Source: Pyramidobacter piscolens (GTDB taxonomy: Bacteria > Synergistota > Synergistia > Synergistales > Dethiosulfovibrionaceae). From it: a stretch of DNA of 64,000 nt. Positions 53,704-61,931 of the stretch are shown here, piece by piece. The notes under the pieces were generated by a model. The model had not been told where the DNA came from, made no database searches, and was given only the letters and a program-made list of their open reading frames with translations. Location of the stretch: assembly GCA_004558205.1 (NCBI GenBank), contig SFDM01000011.1, forward strand, positions 1 to 64,000, read 5' to 3'. Numbering within the stretch: the first letter of the stretch is position 1; every line of letters begins with the position of its first letter. A program made the translations under genes and the position numbers.

Positions 53704-55595
53704 GGTAAATTCCTCCTGTACGTAAATGGTCTGTAGGGAATACCTTTATCAACGTAAAAATTCCCCATGAATTCCACATAGTGAAGACGCGCTGAGTGCA
53801 GGCTGGACTCAGCAAAGGCCAGAACAAAATTGAGAAGATGGATTGCCAGCGCCATGAAGAGCCCCAGCGCGGAAAGGCCAAGCACGTCCACGAACTTGGA
53901 GGCGGCCACCGCCAGTATGGCGGAGGAAAGGCCGATGGCTCCAATTCTGACATAGCTCAAGATGTGTCCAAAGGAGCTCATGGACTCCACCAATCCCCCG
54001 ATACCGCCCCCCGCCATGAGGAGGATCAGCCCAACCACAAGCAGGGCCAGCCCGGCGGGAAAGGCCTGCGGAGGCAGCATCTTCCGCACCGACATCAAAG
54101 CGGCGATCATGGCCAGTATAACCAGGATGTTGCCGCATTTTTCCATGGCGTGCTTGGGCTGCCTGGATCGTAGACCCTGAACGACACCGACAACCATCCC
54201 GATCAGAATATGGGCAAGCCCCAGGGCGACGGTAAAGAGCAGCACCGGCATGACCGCCTGGGATCGTTCAACCCACAGGGGCTCCAGATGAAAAACCCTA
54301 TGAGCGAAATCGCCGAAAAACTCGCCGAAGGCGGCACCCCAAAAGAGGCTCCAGACGCATACGGTCATGAGGATAAACGCCGCGTCCTGCACCACTTTCT
54401 TTTTCGACCTCCGCCGCAGGAAACACATCAGCAAAAACATCACGAGGCCATACCCGGCGTCGCCGACAATACAGCCCGAAAAAAGAGGGAAGAACAACGC
54501 GATCATCACCGTAGGATCGGTGCTCCCATAGGCGGGCGCCCGTACGAGCTTTAAAAACACTTCAAAGGGCGCAAAAAATTTATTGTGCGCCAGCGACGTG
54601 GGAACCTTGCCATATTCCGCGGGGTCGGGCTTCTCCGAAAAGAAAGCCACTTTGCCTTCAAAGGCCTGCTCTAATTTGTCTTTAAACTCCTTCAGCCGCT
54701 TTTCTGGAAGCCATCCGCTGACGATCAGCGCGTGCCCCACGCGCTCGCAGCGATTTAAGGCCTGATGCTGCTCAAGTTCCCTGTCGGTAAGTAAAAAAAA
54801 GGCCTTCTGCCGCGATCCCCATTGGTCCTGAAGTTTACGGAGAAGGGATTTCTCTCCTTCAAAGACCCTGTTGATCTCAAACAGACGACGTTTTATAAGC
54901 TCAAGGCTTTCTATGTAGTTCTTACCAGAGCACTGTTGAGGGGGCTGCCAGAGATGGGCCCCTGCTCCGCTGAACGCGGCACGAGCCGCCGGCGCAAGCG
55001 CGGCGGGAACGGAAAGTTCAACCAGAGACTGCCCCTCTTTCAAGGTCTCGTGCATATGGCTCAGGACGCCGTCCTGACCGTCTCCCAAAAGGCCGGCGCC
55101 GGCCCTTTCAACCTGCCTCACGGCTGCGGCGCATGCATTTTTCGCACCCCACCACAACGAGAGGTCCCGGCCTTCCGCGTCGCTGAGCGCCGGCGTTCTG
55201 ATCTGCCCCAGGACGCGTTCAAGAAGCAGCTTCTCCGCTTCAAGGGCTTTACGCTCCTCGAGAACCGCCGTTAGGTCCTGCTGAAATTTTTCGATACTCT
55301 TTTCAAGCTCCGATAGAATCGGCACAAAGGAATCGGGCAGTCTTTTGGTAATATCGGCTCCCGCCTGTCCTTCACCCCCGTCTTCACTTGGAGCGTCCGC
55401 CAGCTGGCCCAGCGCCTCGATAATAGCGTACTGCTTTTCGCGAAGGAGCAACAGCCGGTTTACGATACCGTCATCAGCCTGCGAATGCTCGGGCAGCGCC
55501 AGGTGAACGTGGCCGTCCTCCTGCAGAAAGGCAAAAAGGGGCACGCCGAGAGACGCGGGGGCGACCAGAGAAATTTTACGCATCTGTTCAATCAT
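53685..55595 (-). CDS. V-type ATPase subunit I (stator membrane subunit a)
   Basis: The 636-residue protein has a long cytoplasmic N-terminal coiled-coil domain (about 1-330) and a C-terminal membrane domain of seven or eight helices. Family sequences include PTVMIALFFPLFSGCIVGDA, GYGLVMFLLM, MSSFGHILSYVRIGAIGLSS (with the essential Arg) and HLLNFVLAFAESSLHSARLH. It forms the ion half-channels. ATG 55595 overlaps the previous stop (ATGA). Confidence 0.9.
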   Translation of the reverse strand: MIEQMRKISLVAPASLGVPLFAFLQEDGHVHLALPEHSQADDGIVNRLLLLREKQYAIIEALGQLADAPSEDGGEGQAGADITKRLPDSFVPILSELEKSIEKFQQDLTAVLEERKALEAEKLLLERVLGQIRTPALSDAEGRDLSLWWGAKNACAAAVRQVERAGAGLLGDGQDGVLSHMHETLKEGQSLVELSVPAALAPAARAAFSGAGAHLWQPPQQCSGKNYIESLELIKRRLFEINRVFEGEKSLLRKLQDQWGSRQKAFFLLTDRELEQHQALNRCERVGHALIVSGWLPEKRLKEFKDKLEQAFEGKVAFFSEKPDPAEYGKVPTSLAHNKFFAPFEVFLKLVRAPAYGSTDPTVMIALFFPLFSGCIVGDAGYGLVMFLLMCFLRRRSKKKVVQDAAFILMTVCVWSLFWGAAFGEFFGDFAHRVFHLEPLWVERSQAVMPVLLFTVALGLAHILIGMVVGVVQGLRSRQPKHAMEKCGNILVILAMIAALMSVRKMLPPQAFPAGLALLVVGLILLMAGGGIGGLVESMSSFGHILSYVRIGAIGLSSAILAVAASKFVDVLGLSALGLFMALAIHLLNFVLAFAESSLHSARLHYVEFMGNFYVDKGIPYRPFTYRRNLPWKKDS

Positions 55596-55924
55596 TTTTC
55601 GTCCACCGTCTCTCCTAAGATGGCCGCCAGAGCGGCCTTTACTTCGCCGCTCATATCGTCCCTTTCGGCGTCCTGCCGCCGAAGGCTCCAGGCGGCCTGG
55701 GCTTTCGCCAGAAGGACGCGCGTCTCTTCCTGATAGGCTTCGATCTCAGCCTGGTGCTCGCCGCGGATGTGGGCTAAAGTGTTGCGGAACATCTGCTGCG
55801 TTTTGAGGTCGGCTGCGGCGTAACGCTCTTCAATGCCGCGCTGATAGTCAATCCTGCGGGCATTCTGCTCGGCGACGATTGATTCAAGCTCCGCCCGCCA
55901 GTTCTCAGGCCCCTGTGCATTCAT
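55592..55924 (-). CDS. Coiled-coil protein, probable V-type ATPase G/H-like peripheral stalk subunit
   Basis: The 110-residue all-helical protein, rich in Glu, Ala, Gln and Arg (RRIDYQRGIEERYAAADLKT), has the length and place of the G/H subunit that pairs with E. No specific signature is present. ATG 55924 overlaps the CBS gene stop (ATGA). Confidence 0.6.
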   Translation of the reverse strand: MNAQGPENWRAELESIVAEQNARRIDYQRGIEERYAAADLKTQQMFRNTLAHIRGEHQAEIEAYQEETRVLLAKAQAAWSLRRQDAERDDMSGEVKAALAAILGETVDEK

Positions 55925-56388
55925 GACCGGTCTCCCGAGGACATCAAATATTCGCAAAGATCCCCGCGATCGATAATGCCGACTAAAAGGCGTCCCTCGA
56001 CGACGGGCAGCCGCTTTACCTTGAGACGGAGCATCAGGTCGGCGATGTTCATGATATTCTCCTTCGTCTGAACAAACTCGCAGTCGGGCTGCATAAACTG
56101 GCTGACGCGCTCTTTGCGGATCTCCGAAAACTTCTTTGCCAGCAATTCGTGTTCTTGATACAAAAAAGCGTCCTGGGCAAGAATTTCAAGATAGGTGGGC
56201 AAGGTGGAGCGCAGAATATCCGACTCCGAGAAAAAGCCCACGAGATGCCATTGCTCGTCCACCACGGGAACTCCGCTCAGACCGTGGCTGTGAAGCACGT
56301 GCATGGCGTCTTCCACGGAATCGCGCTCCATGACGGCCGTTAAATCTCGTTTCATAAGATTTTCAGCTACCACAACGTCCTTACGCAT
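55921..56388 (-). CDS. Two-CBS-domain protein
   Basis: The 155-residue protein has two CBS domains: ENLMKRDLTAVMERDSVEDA with GLSGVPVVDEQWHLVGFFSE, and VSQFMQPDCEFVQTKENI with VKRLPVVEGRLLVGIIDRGD. They usually bind adenine nucleotides. Lying between a glycosyltransferase fusion and the ATPase-like genes with overlapping ends, it could report the energy state to the complex (inference). Confidence 0.88.
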   Translation of the reverse strand: MRKDVVVAENLMKRDLTAVMERDSVEDAMHVLHSHGLSGVPVVDEQWHLVGFFSESDILRSTLPTYLEILAQDAFLYQEHELLAKKFSEIRKERVSQFMQPDCEFVQTKENIMNIADLMLRLKVKRLPVVEGRLLVGIIDRGDLCEYLMSSGDRS

Positions 56389-58123
56389 GGGATTCCTCTT
56401 TCCAGGGCAGTAGATTCAATTTTTCGCGCAGCACGAGGAACATAAAAGAGAAAAGCTGAAGGTCGCGCCCCAGCCGCCAAGGTTCCTGTATCAGGCGGTA
56501 AAGCCACTCGCATCCCGTCTTCTGCCAAAACGCCGGAGCTCGCTTCAGATTTCCCGCAAACACATCGAAACTGCCGCCCACGCCCACAGCCAGAACGCCC
56601 TTCAGACGCGCGCGCTGACGTTCCAGCCATTTTTCCTGAGCAGGAACACCCAGCGCAGCAAACAGCAGCTTTGCCCCGCTGTTGTGGATTTCGGAGGCCA
56701 CTTCGTCCGACAGGTCTCTGTCGAAATAGCCGTCCCTGACGCCCACAACCCGGAGCCCTTTATACCGCTTCGCCAGGCAATAGGCGGCTTTCTCGGCCAC
56801 TCCCGGTTTTCCGCCAAGGAAATATACGGGAATAGACTCCACGGCCACAAGCCGGCAGAGCCTCTCCATGTAATCAATGCCTGCGATCCGCTCTATGACC
56901 GGCATCGACAGCAGTTTCATCGCCCATACCAGCCCGGCGCCGTCGGGCAGAGTAAGATCGGCTTTTGAAGCGATATGCCTGAACTCGGGATCGGAACGGG
57001 CCGAATTCAAACCCAAGGCGCTCAGCGTCACCACCATGCGGAACTCGGGGGAGCCGTTTTTAAGCCAAGCCAGACTCTTGGAGAGCGCGTAGTTCATGGA
57101 AATGCCGTCGATTTTCACGCCCCACAGTGCGTGTTTTACGGGACGGCCGCCCTTCCTCCCGCTGATCCCCCACAACGCCAACAGCAGCACCACGGCCATG
57201 GCGGGCACCACCATCTTCAGGGCGGACGACTCCGGAAGAAGCTGCATCAGCGATACAGTCCCCCCCACTAGGAAACAGATCTCGGTCACAAGGCGCACCG
57301 CGGCTGGGTGATCCACGCCCCGCTCGATGACCCGGTTGTAGAGGTCGGGCACGGGCCGGGAATGGCCATGCACAAAAGCATGGTTCACGAACCCCAGGGA
57401 CATCTCGACAAGCGGCAGAGCGTAAAAGCCGAGGGGAATCACCACCAACGCCGTCAGGGTAATTCCCTTGCTCACGCCGATGATTGAAATACCGGCCACC
57501 AGGGTGCCCCACAAGGAGGCCAGCGGCGCGCCCAGCTGCCTGAAGTGATGTCCCAGGCGGCTCCAGTAAGCGCCCACAAGGATCAGGGACACCAGGGACA
57601 CGACGAACGCCTCGTCGAGGTTCTGCCGGGAAAAGTAGGCCACGCAGACCATCAGGGACAAACTGACGCTCAGCAGGTGCCCCGCTAACCCCGGGACCTG
57701 GTCGAGACGCCGGAACAGCACTGGAAAGAGGGTCATCCATGCCGTGGTCAGCAGGACCGACTGCCACAGGGAAAGAAACAGGTAGGCGGAGGAACTGGGA
57801 GCGGATACGAAGGAGATGGACGCCCCCGTCAGAGCAAAGAACAGGCCAGGCAGGATAATAAAAGCAAAAAAGCCTCTCCCCGGATAGACCTGCTCCGCAA
57901 GCCCCACCACGAGGGAAAGCAGAGAACAAGCCACAAGGGCGCCCACGCGCTCGCTGCCGCTCCACAGGGCAAGCAGCATCAGCACGGCAGTCAGAGACAG
58001 GTCTCTCACGTAGAAATATTGATCTCTGCTCAATTTTTTTCTGAAAAACCGCTGAAACAGCACACATCCCACGGCTATTAAAAACAGCGGAAAAAGCATT
58101 TCCGCGTTAAAGTCGAACGCCAA
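56381..58123 (-). CDS. Membrane protein with a degenerate WecA/TagO-like half fused to a TagA/WecG-type glycosyltransferase
   Basis: The 580-residue protein has about ten hydrophobic helices in residues 1-330, resembling polyprenyl-phosphate sugar-1-phosphate transferases (tail with HSRPVPDLYNRVIERGVDH). The catalytic GDSGS-type segment reads RQLGAPLASLWGT and the His-rich HLHHRLL region is lost. Residues 335-570 are a GT26 (TagA/WecG/CpsF) domain with LPDGAGLVWAMKLL, ALGVPAQEKWLERQR, GVGGSFDVFAGNLKRAPAFW and LYRLIQEPWRL. The GT26 part could add a ManNAc-type sugar to a lipid carrier. The start is TTG 58123 after GGGAG. Confidence 0.8.
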   Translation of the reverse strand: MAFDFNAEMLFPLFLIAVGCVLFQRFFRKKLSRDQYFYVRDLSLTAVLMLLALWSGSERVGALVACSLLSLVVGLAEQVYPGRGFFAFIILPGLFFALTGASISFVSAPSSSAYLFLSLWQSVLLTTAWMTLFPVLFRRLDQVPGLAGHLLSVSLSLMVCVAYFSRQNLDEAFVVSLVSLILVGAYWSRLGHHFRQLGAPLASLWGTLVAGISIIGVSKGITLTALVVIPLGFYALPLVEMSLGFVNHAFVHGHSRPVPDLYNRVIERGVDHPAAVRLVTEICFLVGGTVSLMQLLPESSALKMVVPAMAVVLLLALWGISGRKGGRPVKHALWGVKIDGISMNYALSKSLAWLKNGSPEFRMVVTLSALGLNSARSDPEFRHIASKADLTLPDGAGLVWAMKLLSMPVIERIAGIDYMERLCRLVAVESIPVYFLGGKPGVAEKAAYCLAKRYKGLRVVGVRDGYFDRDLSDEVASEIHNSGAKLLFAALGVPAQEKWLERQRARLKGVLAVGVGGSFDVFAGNLKRAPAFWQKTGCEWLYRLIQEPWRLGRDLQLFSFMFLVLREKLNLLPWKEESHA

Positions 58124-58183
58124 AAACAGCTCCCCCTCTCAGATGGGCATAAAAGGGCCGCGCCCTCGATCATCCATGCTTAC

Positions 58184-58211
58184 ATTCTACCAAAAAAAAG
58201 CGAAAAAACAA
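58184..58211 (-). promoter_or_regulatory. Candidate promoter of the fusion/V-ATPase operon
   Basis: On the minus strand TTGTTT (58206-58211) and TAGAAT (58184-58189) are 16 bp apart, about 60 bp before the TTG start at 58123. No other strong promoter was noticed until guaB. Confidence 0.4.
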
Positions 58212-58320
58212 ATGCCCCTTGCGCTTTTCACAGGCGTTCTCCGGCAAGTCGCAAAAACAGGATGCCGGGAAAACTTTTTAAAGCCTTCCGCAGCACCCTG
58301 TTCCGTTGACCGTCAAAAAC

Positions 58321-59598
58321 TTACAGGGCGGGGATGTGTTTCACGCCGCCCATATAGGGCACGAGCGCGTCGGGGAGGTCCACCGACCCGTCGGCGTTCT
58401 GGAAGTTCTCGAGCACGGCGATTAGGCAGCGTCCGATGGCAAGGCCCGAACCGTTCAGCGTGTGGACGTAGCGGGGCTTTCCGCCGTCGGCGGGGCGGTA
58501 GCGGGTGTCCATGCGACGGCTCTGGAAATCTTCGCAGTTGCTGCACGAGCTGATCTCGCGGTAGCAGTTCTGAGAGGGCAGCCAGACTTCCACGTCGTAG
58601 GTTTTGGAGGAACCGAAGCCCATGTCGCCAGTGCAGAGCACGATCACCCTGTAGGGGATGCCCAGGCCTTTGAGCACGTCCTCGGCATTGTCGGTCAGCT
58701 TCTCCAGCTCGTCGTAGCTCGTTTCGGGGGTACAGATTTTTACCATTTCGACCTTGTCGAACTGGTGAAGCCGCATGATGCCGCGCACGTCCCGGCCGTA
58801 GCTTCCCGATTCCTTGCGGAAGCAGGGCGTGTAAGCCGTGTAATACTTCGGCAGATCGCTTTCGGACAGCATCTCACCGTGATGCAAGTTGGTCAGGGGC
58901 ACCTCGGCGGTGGGAATCATCCACAGGTCCTCGCCCTCCACCCTGTAGAGGTCCTCGGCAAACTTGGGGAGCTGCCCCGTGCCGAGCATCGTCGAGGAGT
59001 TCACCATGGTGGGCACGTTAAACTCCGTGTACCCCTGGTGCAACGTGTGCATGTCAAGCATATAGTTGCCCAGAGCGCGCTCCAGGCGCGCCCCCAGCCC
59101 CTTCATAACCGTAAAGCGGCTCTGGGCCATACGGGGACCGCGCTCGAAGTCCAAGATGCCGCATATTTCGCCGATATCCCAATGGGCCTTGGGCTCGAAG
59201 TCGAACTTGCGGGGTTCGCCCCAACGGCGGATTTCCACGTTCTCCGTCTCGTCCTTGCCGACGGGGACGGAGCTGTGCGGGCGGTTGGGGATCTGGAGCA
59301 TCAGCGCCTGCATTTCATTGTCAATTTCAGCGACGCGGGCGTCGTCGGCCTTCACCTGATCGCCCAGGATCTTCATCTGCTCCATGATCGCCGAGGCGTC
59401 GCCGCCCTGGGACTTAATCTTGCCCACTTCCTTGGAGCCGGCGTTCCTCTTCGCCTTAATCTCCTCGACGGCGCTGAGCAGCGTCCGTTTTTCCTGATCA
59501 AGCGCCAAAATCTTGTCCACGTCAAAATCGTTGTTCCTTGCCTTCAGATAGGCCTTGACAGCTTCTGTATCCTCGCGCAGCACACGAATGTCAATCAT
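58321..59598 (-). CDS. serS: Seryl-tRNA synthetase
   Basis: The 425-residue class II synthetase has an N-terminal coiled-coil arm (about 30-105) that grips tRNA-Ser. The catalytic core shows the motif regions FNVPTMVNSSTMLGTGQLPK, TPCFRKESGSYGRDVRGIMR and LNGSGLAIGRCLIAVLEN. The ATG overlaps the ribH stop (ATGA). No T-box leader was recognised. Confidence 0.96.
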   Translation of the reverse strand: MIDIRVLREDTEAVKAYLKARNNDFDVDKILALDQEKRTLLSAVEEIKAKRNAGSKEVGKIKSQGGDASAIMEQMKILGDQVKADDARVAEIDNEMQALMLQIPNRPHSSVPVGKDETENVEIRRWGEPRKFDFEPKAHWDIGEICGILDFERGPRMAQSRFTVMKGLGARLERALGNYMLDMHTLHQGYTEFNVPTMVNSSTMLGTGQLPKFAEDLYRVEGEDLWMIPTAEVPLTNLHHGEMLSESDLPKYYTAYTPCFRKESGSYGRDVRGIMRLHQFDKVEMVKICTPETSYDELEKLTDNAEDVLKGLGIPYRVIVLCTGDMGFGSSKTYDVEVWLPSQNCYREISSCSNCEDFQSRRMDTRYRPADGGKPRYVHTLNGSGLAIGRCLIAVLENFQNADGSVDLPDALVPYMGGVKHIPAL

Positions 59599-60080
59599 TC
59601 CTGATTCTCCTTGTCTTCTCTGATTTGTTTTAAAAGGGATACCATTTCCAAAGCCGCGAGCGCGGCTTCCGCGCCTTTATTCCCCGCCTTGCTGCCCGCT
59701 CTGAGGAGCGCCTGCTCAAGGCTGTCCGTCGTCAGGACCCCAAAAGCTACGGGAATCCGCTGCTCGAGGCCGACTGAAGCCAGGCCCTTCGACATCTCCG
59801 CGGAAACGTACTCAAAATGAGGCGTATCGCCGCGGATCACCGCTCCGAGCGCGATCACGGCGTCATACTTGCCGGCAAGCGACAGTTCCTTGACGATCAG
59901 CGGAAGTTCCCAGGCGCCAGGCACCCAGTAAACGTCCACATTGTTCAGTTTCACGCCGTGCCTGCTCAGCACGTCTTTCGCGCCTTCCACCAGTTTTCCG
60001 CAGATCAGCTCATTAAAGCGCGACACCACAATAGCGTAACGTTCGCCCTGAGCGACTAAATTTCCCTGGATAACTCTCAT
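59595..60080 (-). CDS. ribH: 6,7-dimethyl-8-ribityllumazine synthase
   Basis: The 161-residue enzyme has VVSRFNELICGKLVEGAKDV, WVPGAWELPLIVKELSLAGK and ALGAVIRGDTPHFEYVS with the catalytic His region. It joins the ribityl-uracil and butanone-phosphate to give lumazine. It lies 130 bp after ribE, in the place usually occupied by ribBA, and is coupled to serS. Confidence 0.95.
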   Translation of the reverse strand: MRVIQGNLVAQGERYAIVVSRFNELICGKLVEGAKDVLSRHGVKLNNVDVYWVPGAWELPLIVKELSLAGKYDAVIALGAVIRGDTPHFEYVSAEMSKGLASVGLEQRIPVAFGVLTTDSLEQALLRAGSKAGNKGAEAALAALEMVSLLKQIREDKENQE

Positions 60081-60210
60081 GATAGACCTCCCACAAATTT
60101 ACAAATAGACCGCCGCGATTCTACGACTGATTTTACTACATTTTTGGCTCCAACCCAAGAGAAAAGGTGCTAATGCATAAATTTTCCCCGATGGGAGGAA
60201 GGCCGAAGGT
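60081..60210. other. Gap between ribE and ribH without ribBA
   Basis: These 130 bp contain no recognisable gene or riboswitch. In many genomes ribBA occupies this place. Confidence 0.5.
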
Positions 60211-60861
60211 TCACCATCCCATTTCCGCAAGCCCCTCCAAAGTCAGGGACGGAGCGCTCTCCGCCGCCGGTTCCGAAGCGCCGCCAAGAAGTTTTTCCAC
60301 GTAACGGGCGATCATGTCAATCTCGATGTTGACCGCCATTCCGGCAGTCAAGCCGCCGAGGGTCGTGCGCTCAAGGGTTTCCGGAATGACGGCGACGGAA
60401 AAGCCGTTCCCTTCCTCCTCGGCCACGGTCAGGCTGATGCCGTCCACGCATACCGACCCTTTGCGCACAATGTACCTGGACAGCCCCTGAGGAACGTCCA
60501 GCCGCAGCACGGCCGCCGTCTTCCCGCGAAGGAGCGAGCGTACCCGCGCTACGCCGTCCACGTGTCCCGCCACAATGTGGCCGTCAAGGCGCCCCGAGAG
60601 AGGCAAGGCTCTCTCAAGGTTGACCGCGTCGCCGGCAGACACTGAAGAAAAGCGCGATACTCTCAGCGTTTCCTCGGTCATCTCCACAGAAAAGGACGAT
60701 GAACCGCGGCTCACAACGGTGGCGCAGACGCCGCTGACTGCCACCGACTCTCCCCGTTTCAGTTCTCCCGAAAAGGGGGCCAGGATATGAAAGACCGTCA
60801 CGTCGTCTTTTTTCAAGATCCTTTGTATGGTGCCTACTGCTTCAACCAATCCAGTGAACAT
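60211..60861 (-). CDS. ribE: Riboflavin synthase alpha chain
   Basis: The 216-residue protein is made of two lumazine-binding barrels, starting MFTGLVEAVGTIQRI. Conserved segments are ESVAVSGVCATVVSRG, SGRLDGHIVAGHVDGVARV and GSVCVDGISLTVAEEEGNGF. It converts two lumazines into riboflavin. ATG 60861 with GAAGGAGG upstream lies within the end of ribD. Confidence 0.94.
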   Translation of the reverse strand: MFTGLVEAVGTIQRILKKDDVTVFHILAPFSGELKRGESVAVSGVCATVVSRGSSSFSVEMTEETLRVSRFSSVSAGDAVNLERALPLSGRLDGHIVAGHVDGVARVRSLLRGKTAAVLRLDVPQGLSRYIVRKGSVCVDGISLTVAEEEGNGFSVAVIPETLERTTLGGLTAGMAVNIEIDMIARYVEKLLGGASEPAAESAPSLTLEGLAEMGW

Positions 60862-61931
60862 GGGCTGCCTCCTTCGATCCACAGGTCTTTGCCGATCCTG
60901 CGGACTTTTCTGAAAACCATGGGAACGGCGTCCTTCATACTTTCAAGGCAGAGGGATTCCGTCAGCCCTATCCCCTTGCCCATCAGCTGAGGCGCCATAA
61001 AAAGCTGATACTCATCGGCCAGGCCTTCTTTGATGAAGGAAGAGCAGAGGGTTCCACCGCTTTCCACGAGAAGCCGCGCCACGCCCAGCTCATAAAGCTT
61101 TTCGGCCACTTTGTTCAGATCGGGCCGGCCCCGGCCGTCCCGAGGCACAAGACAGACCTGGGAAGCCGCGCCGTCTGGAACGGGCTGCCCCTCGCATCCA
61201 AAAACCAGCGCCCTTTCCGTCAGCGCCCTATGGGATTCGACCAGACAGCGCAGGTCGCTGCACAGGACCACGGGACGCGGCGATTCCCCGTCCACCCAGC
61301 GGGCCGTCAGCGAGGGGTCATCGTGATAGAGCGTGCCGGAACCGACCAGGACAGCGTCGTTCTCCGTCCTCAGCATGTGCCCTATAGCCCGGGCGTCCTC
61401 GCCGGTAATCCATTGGCTTTCGCCGTTTTCCAGCGCCATGTCGCCGTCGGCCGACAGGGCGGCTTTCAGGGTAATCCAGGGGCGGCGGCGCACTTGAAGC
61501 GACAAAAATCCGCGGTTCATCCATCGGGCCTCTTTTTCCAGCAGACCGCACTGAACCTCCAGGCCGGCCTGTCTCAATATCTCAAAACCTCTGCCCGAGA
61601 CCTTCGGATTGGGATCCCCTATGGCAGCGACGCACCGCGCAAGCCCCGCCTTGACGAGCGCGGGAGCGCAGGGCGGCGTGCGTCCCTGGTGACTGCAGGG
61701 TTCCAGCGTGACATAGGCCGTGGCCCCCCGGGCTTTCTCCCCGGCGTCGCAAAGGGCGATCACTTCGGCGTGAGGCGCGCCGAGATGGTCGTGCCAGCCT
61801 CGCCCCACGACCTCGCCGTCCTTGACGATGACGCACCCCACCAGAGGGTTGGGCGAAGTCCTCCCCGTGCCGCGCAGAGCCAGACTCAAGGCTTCATGCA
61901 TGTAATATTCGTCAATCCACTGCTGCCTCAT
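60834..61931 (-). CDS. ribD: Bifunctional riboflavin-specific deaminase/reductase
   Basis: The 365-residue protein has an N-terminal deaminase with the zinc site HLGAPHAEVIALCDAG and LEPCSHQGRTPPCAPALVKA. The C-terminal reductase has RPWITLKAALSADGDMALEN and LLVESGGTLCSSFIKEGLAD. It performs two steps of riboflavin synthesis. ATG 61931 follows AGGAGG and overlaps the uvrC end, so an FMN riboswitch in the usual place is absent. Confidence 0.95.
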   Translation of the reverse strand: MRQQWIDEYYMHEALSLALRGTGRTSPNPLVGCVIVKDGEVVGRGWHDHLGAPHAEVIALCDAGEKARGATAYVTLEPCSHQGRTPPCAPALVKAGLARCVAAIGDPNPKVSGRGFEILRQAGLEVQCGLLEKEARWMNRGFLSLQVRRRPWITLKAALSADGDMALENGESQWITGEDARAIGHMLRTENDAVLVGSGTLYHDDPSLTARWVDGESPRPVVLCSDLRCLVESHRALTERALVFGCEGQPVPDGAASQVCLVPRDGRGRPDLNKVAEKLYELGVARLLVESGGTLCSSFIKEGLADEYQLFMAPQLMGKGIGLTESLCLESMKDAVPMVFRKVRRIGKDLWIEGGSPCSLDWLKQ

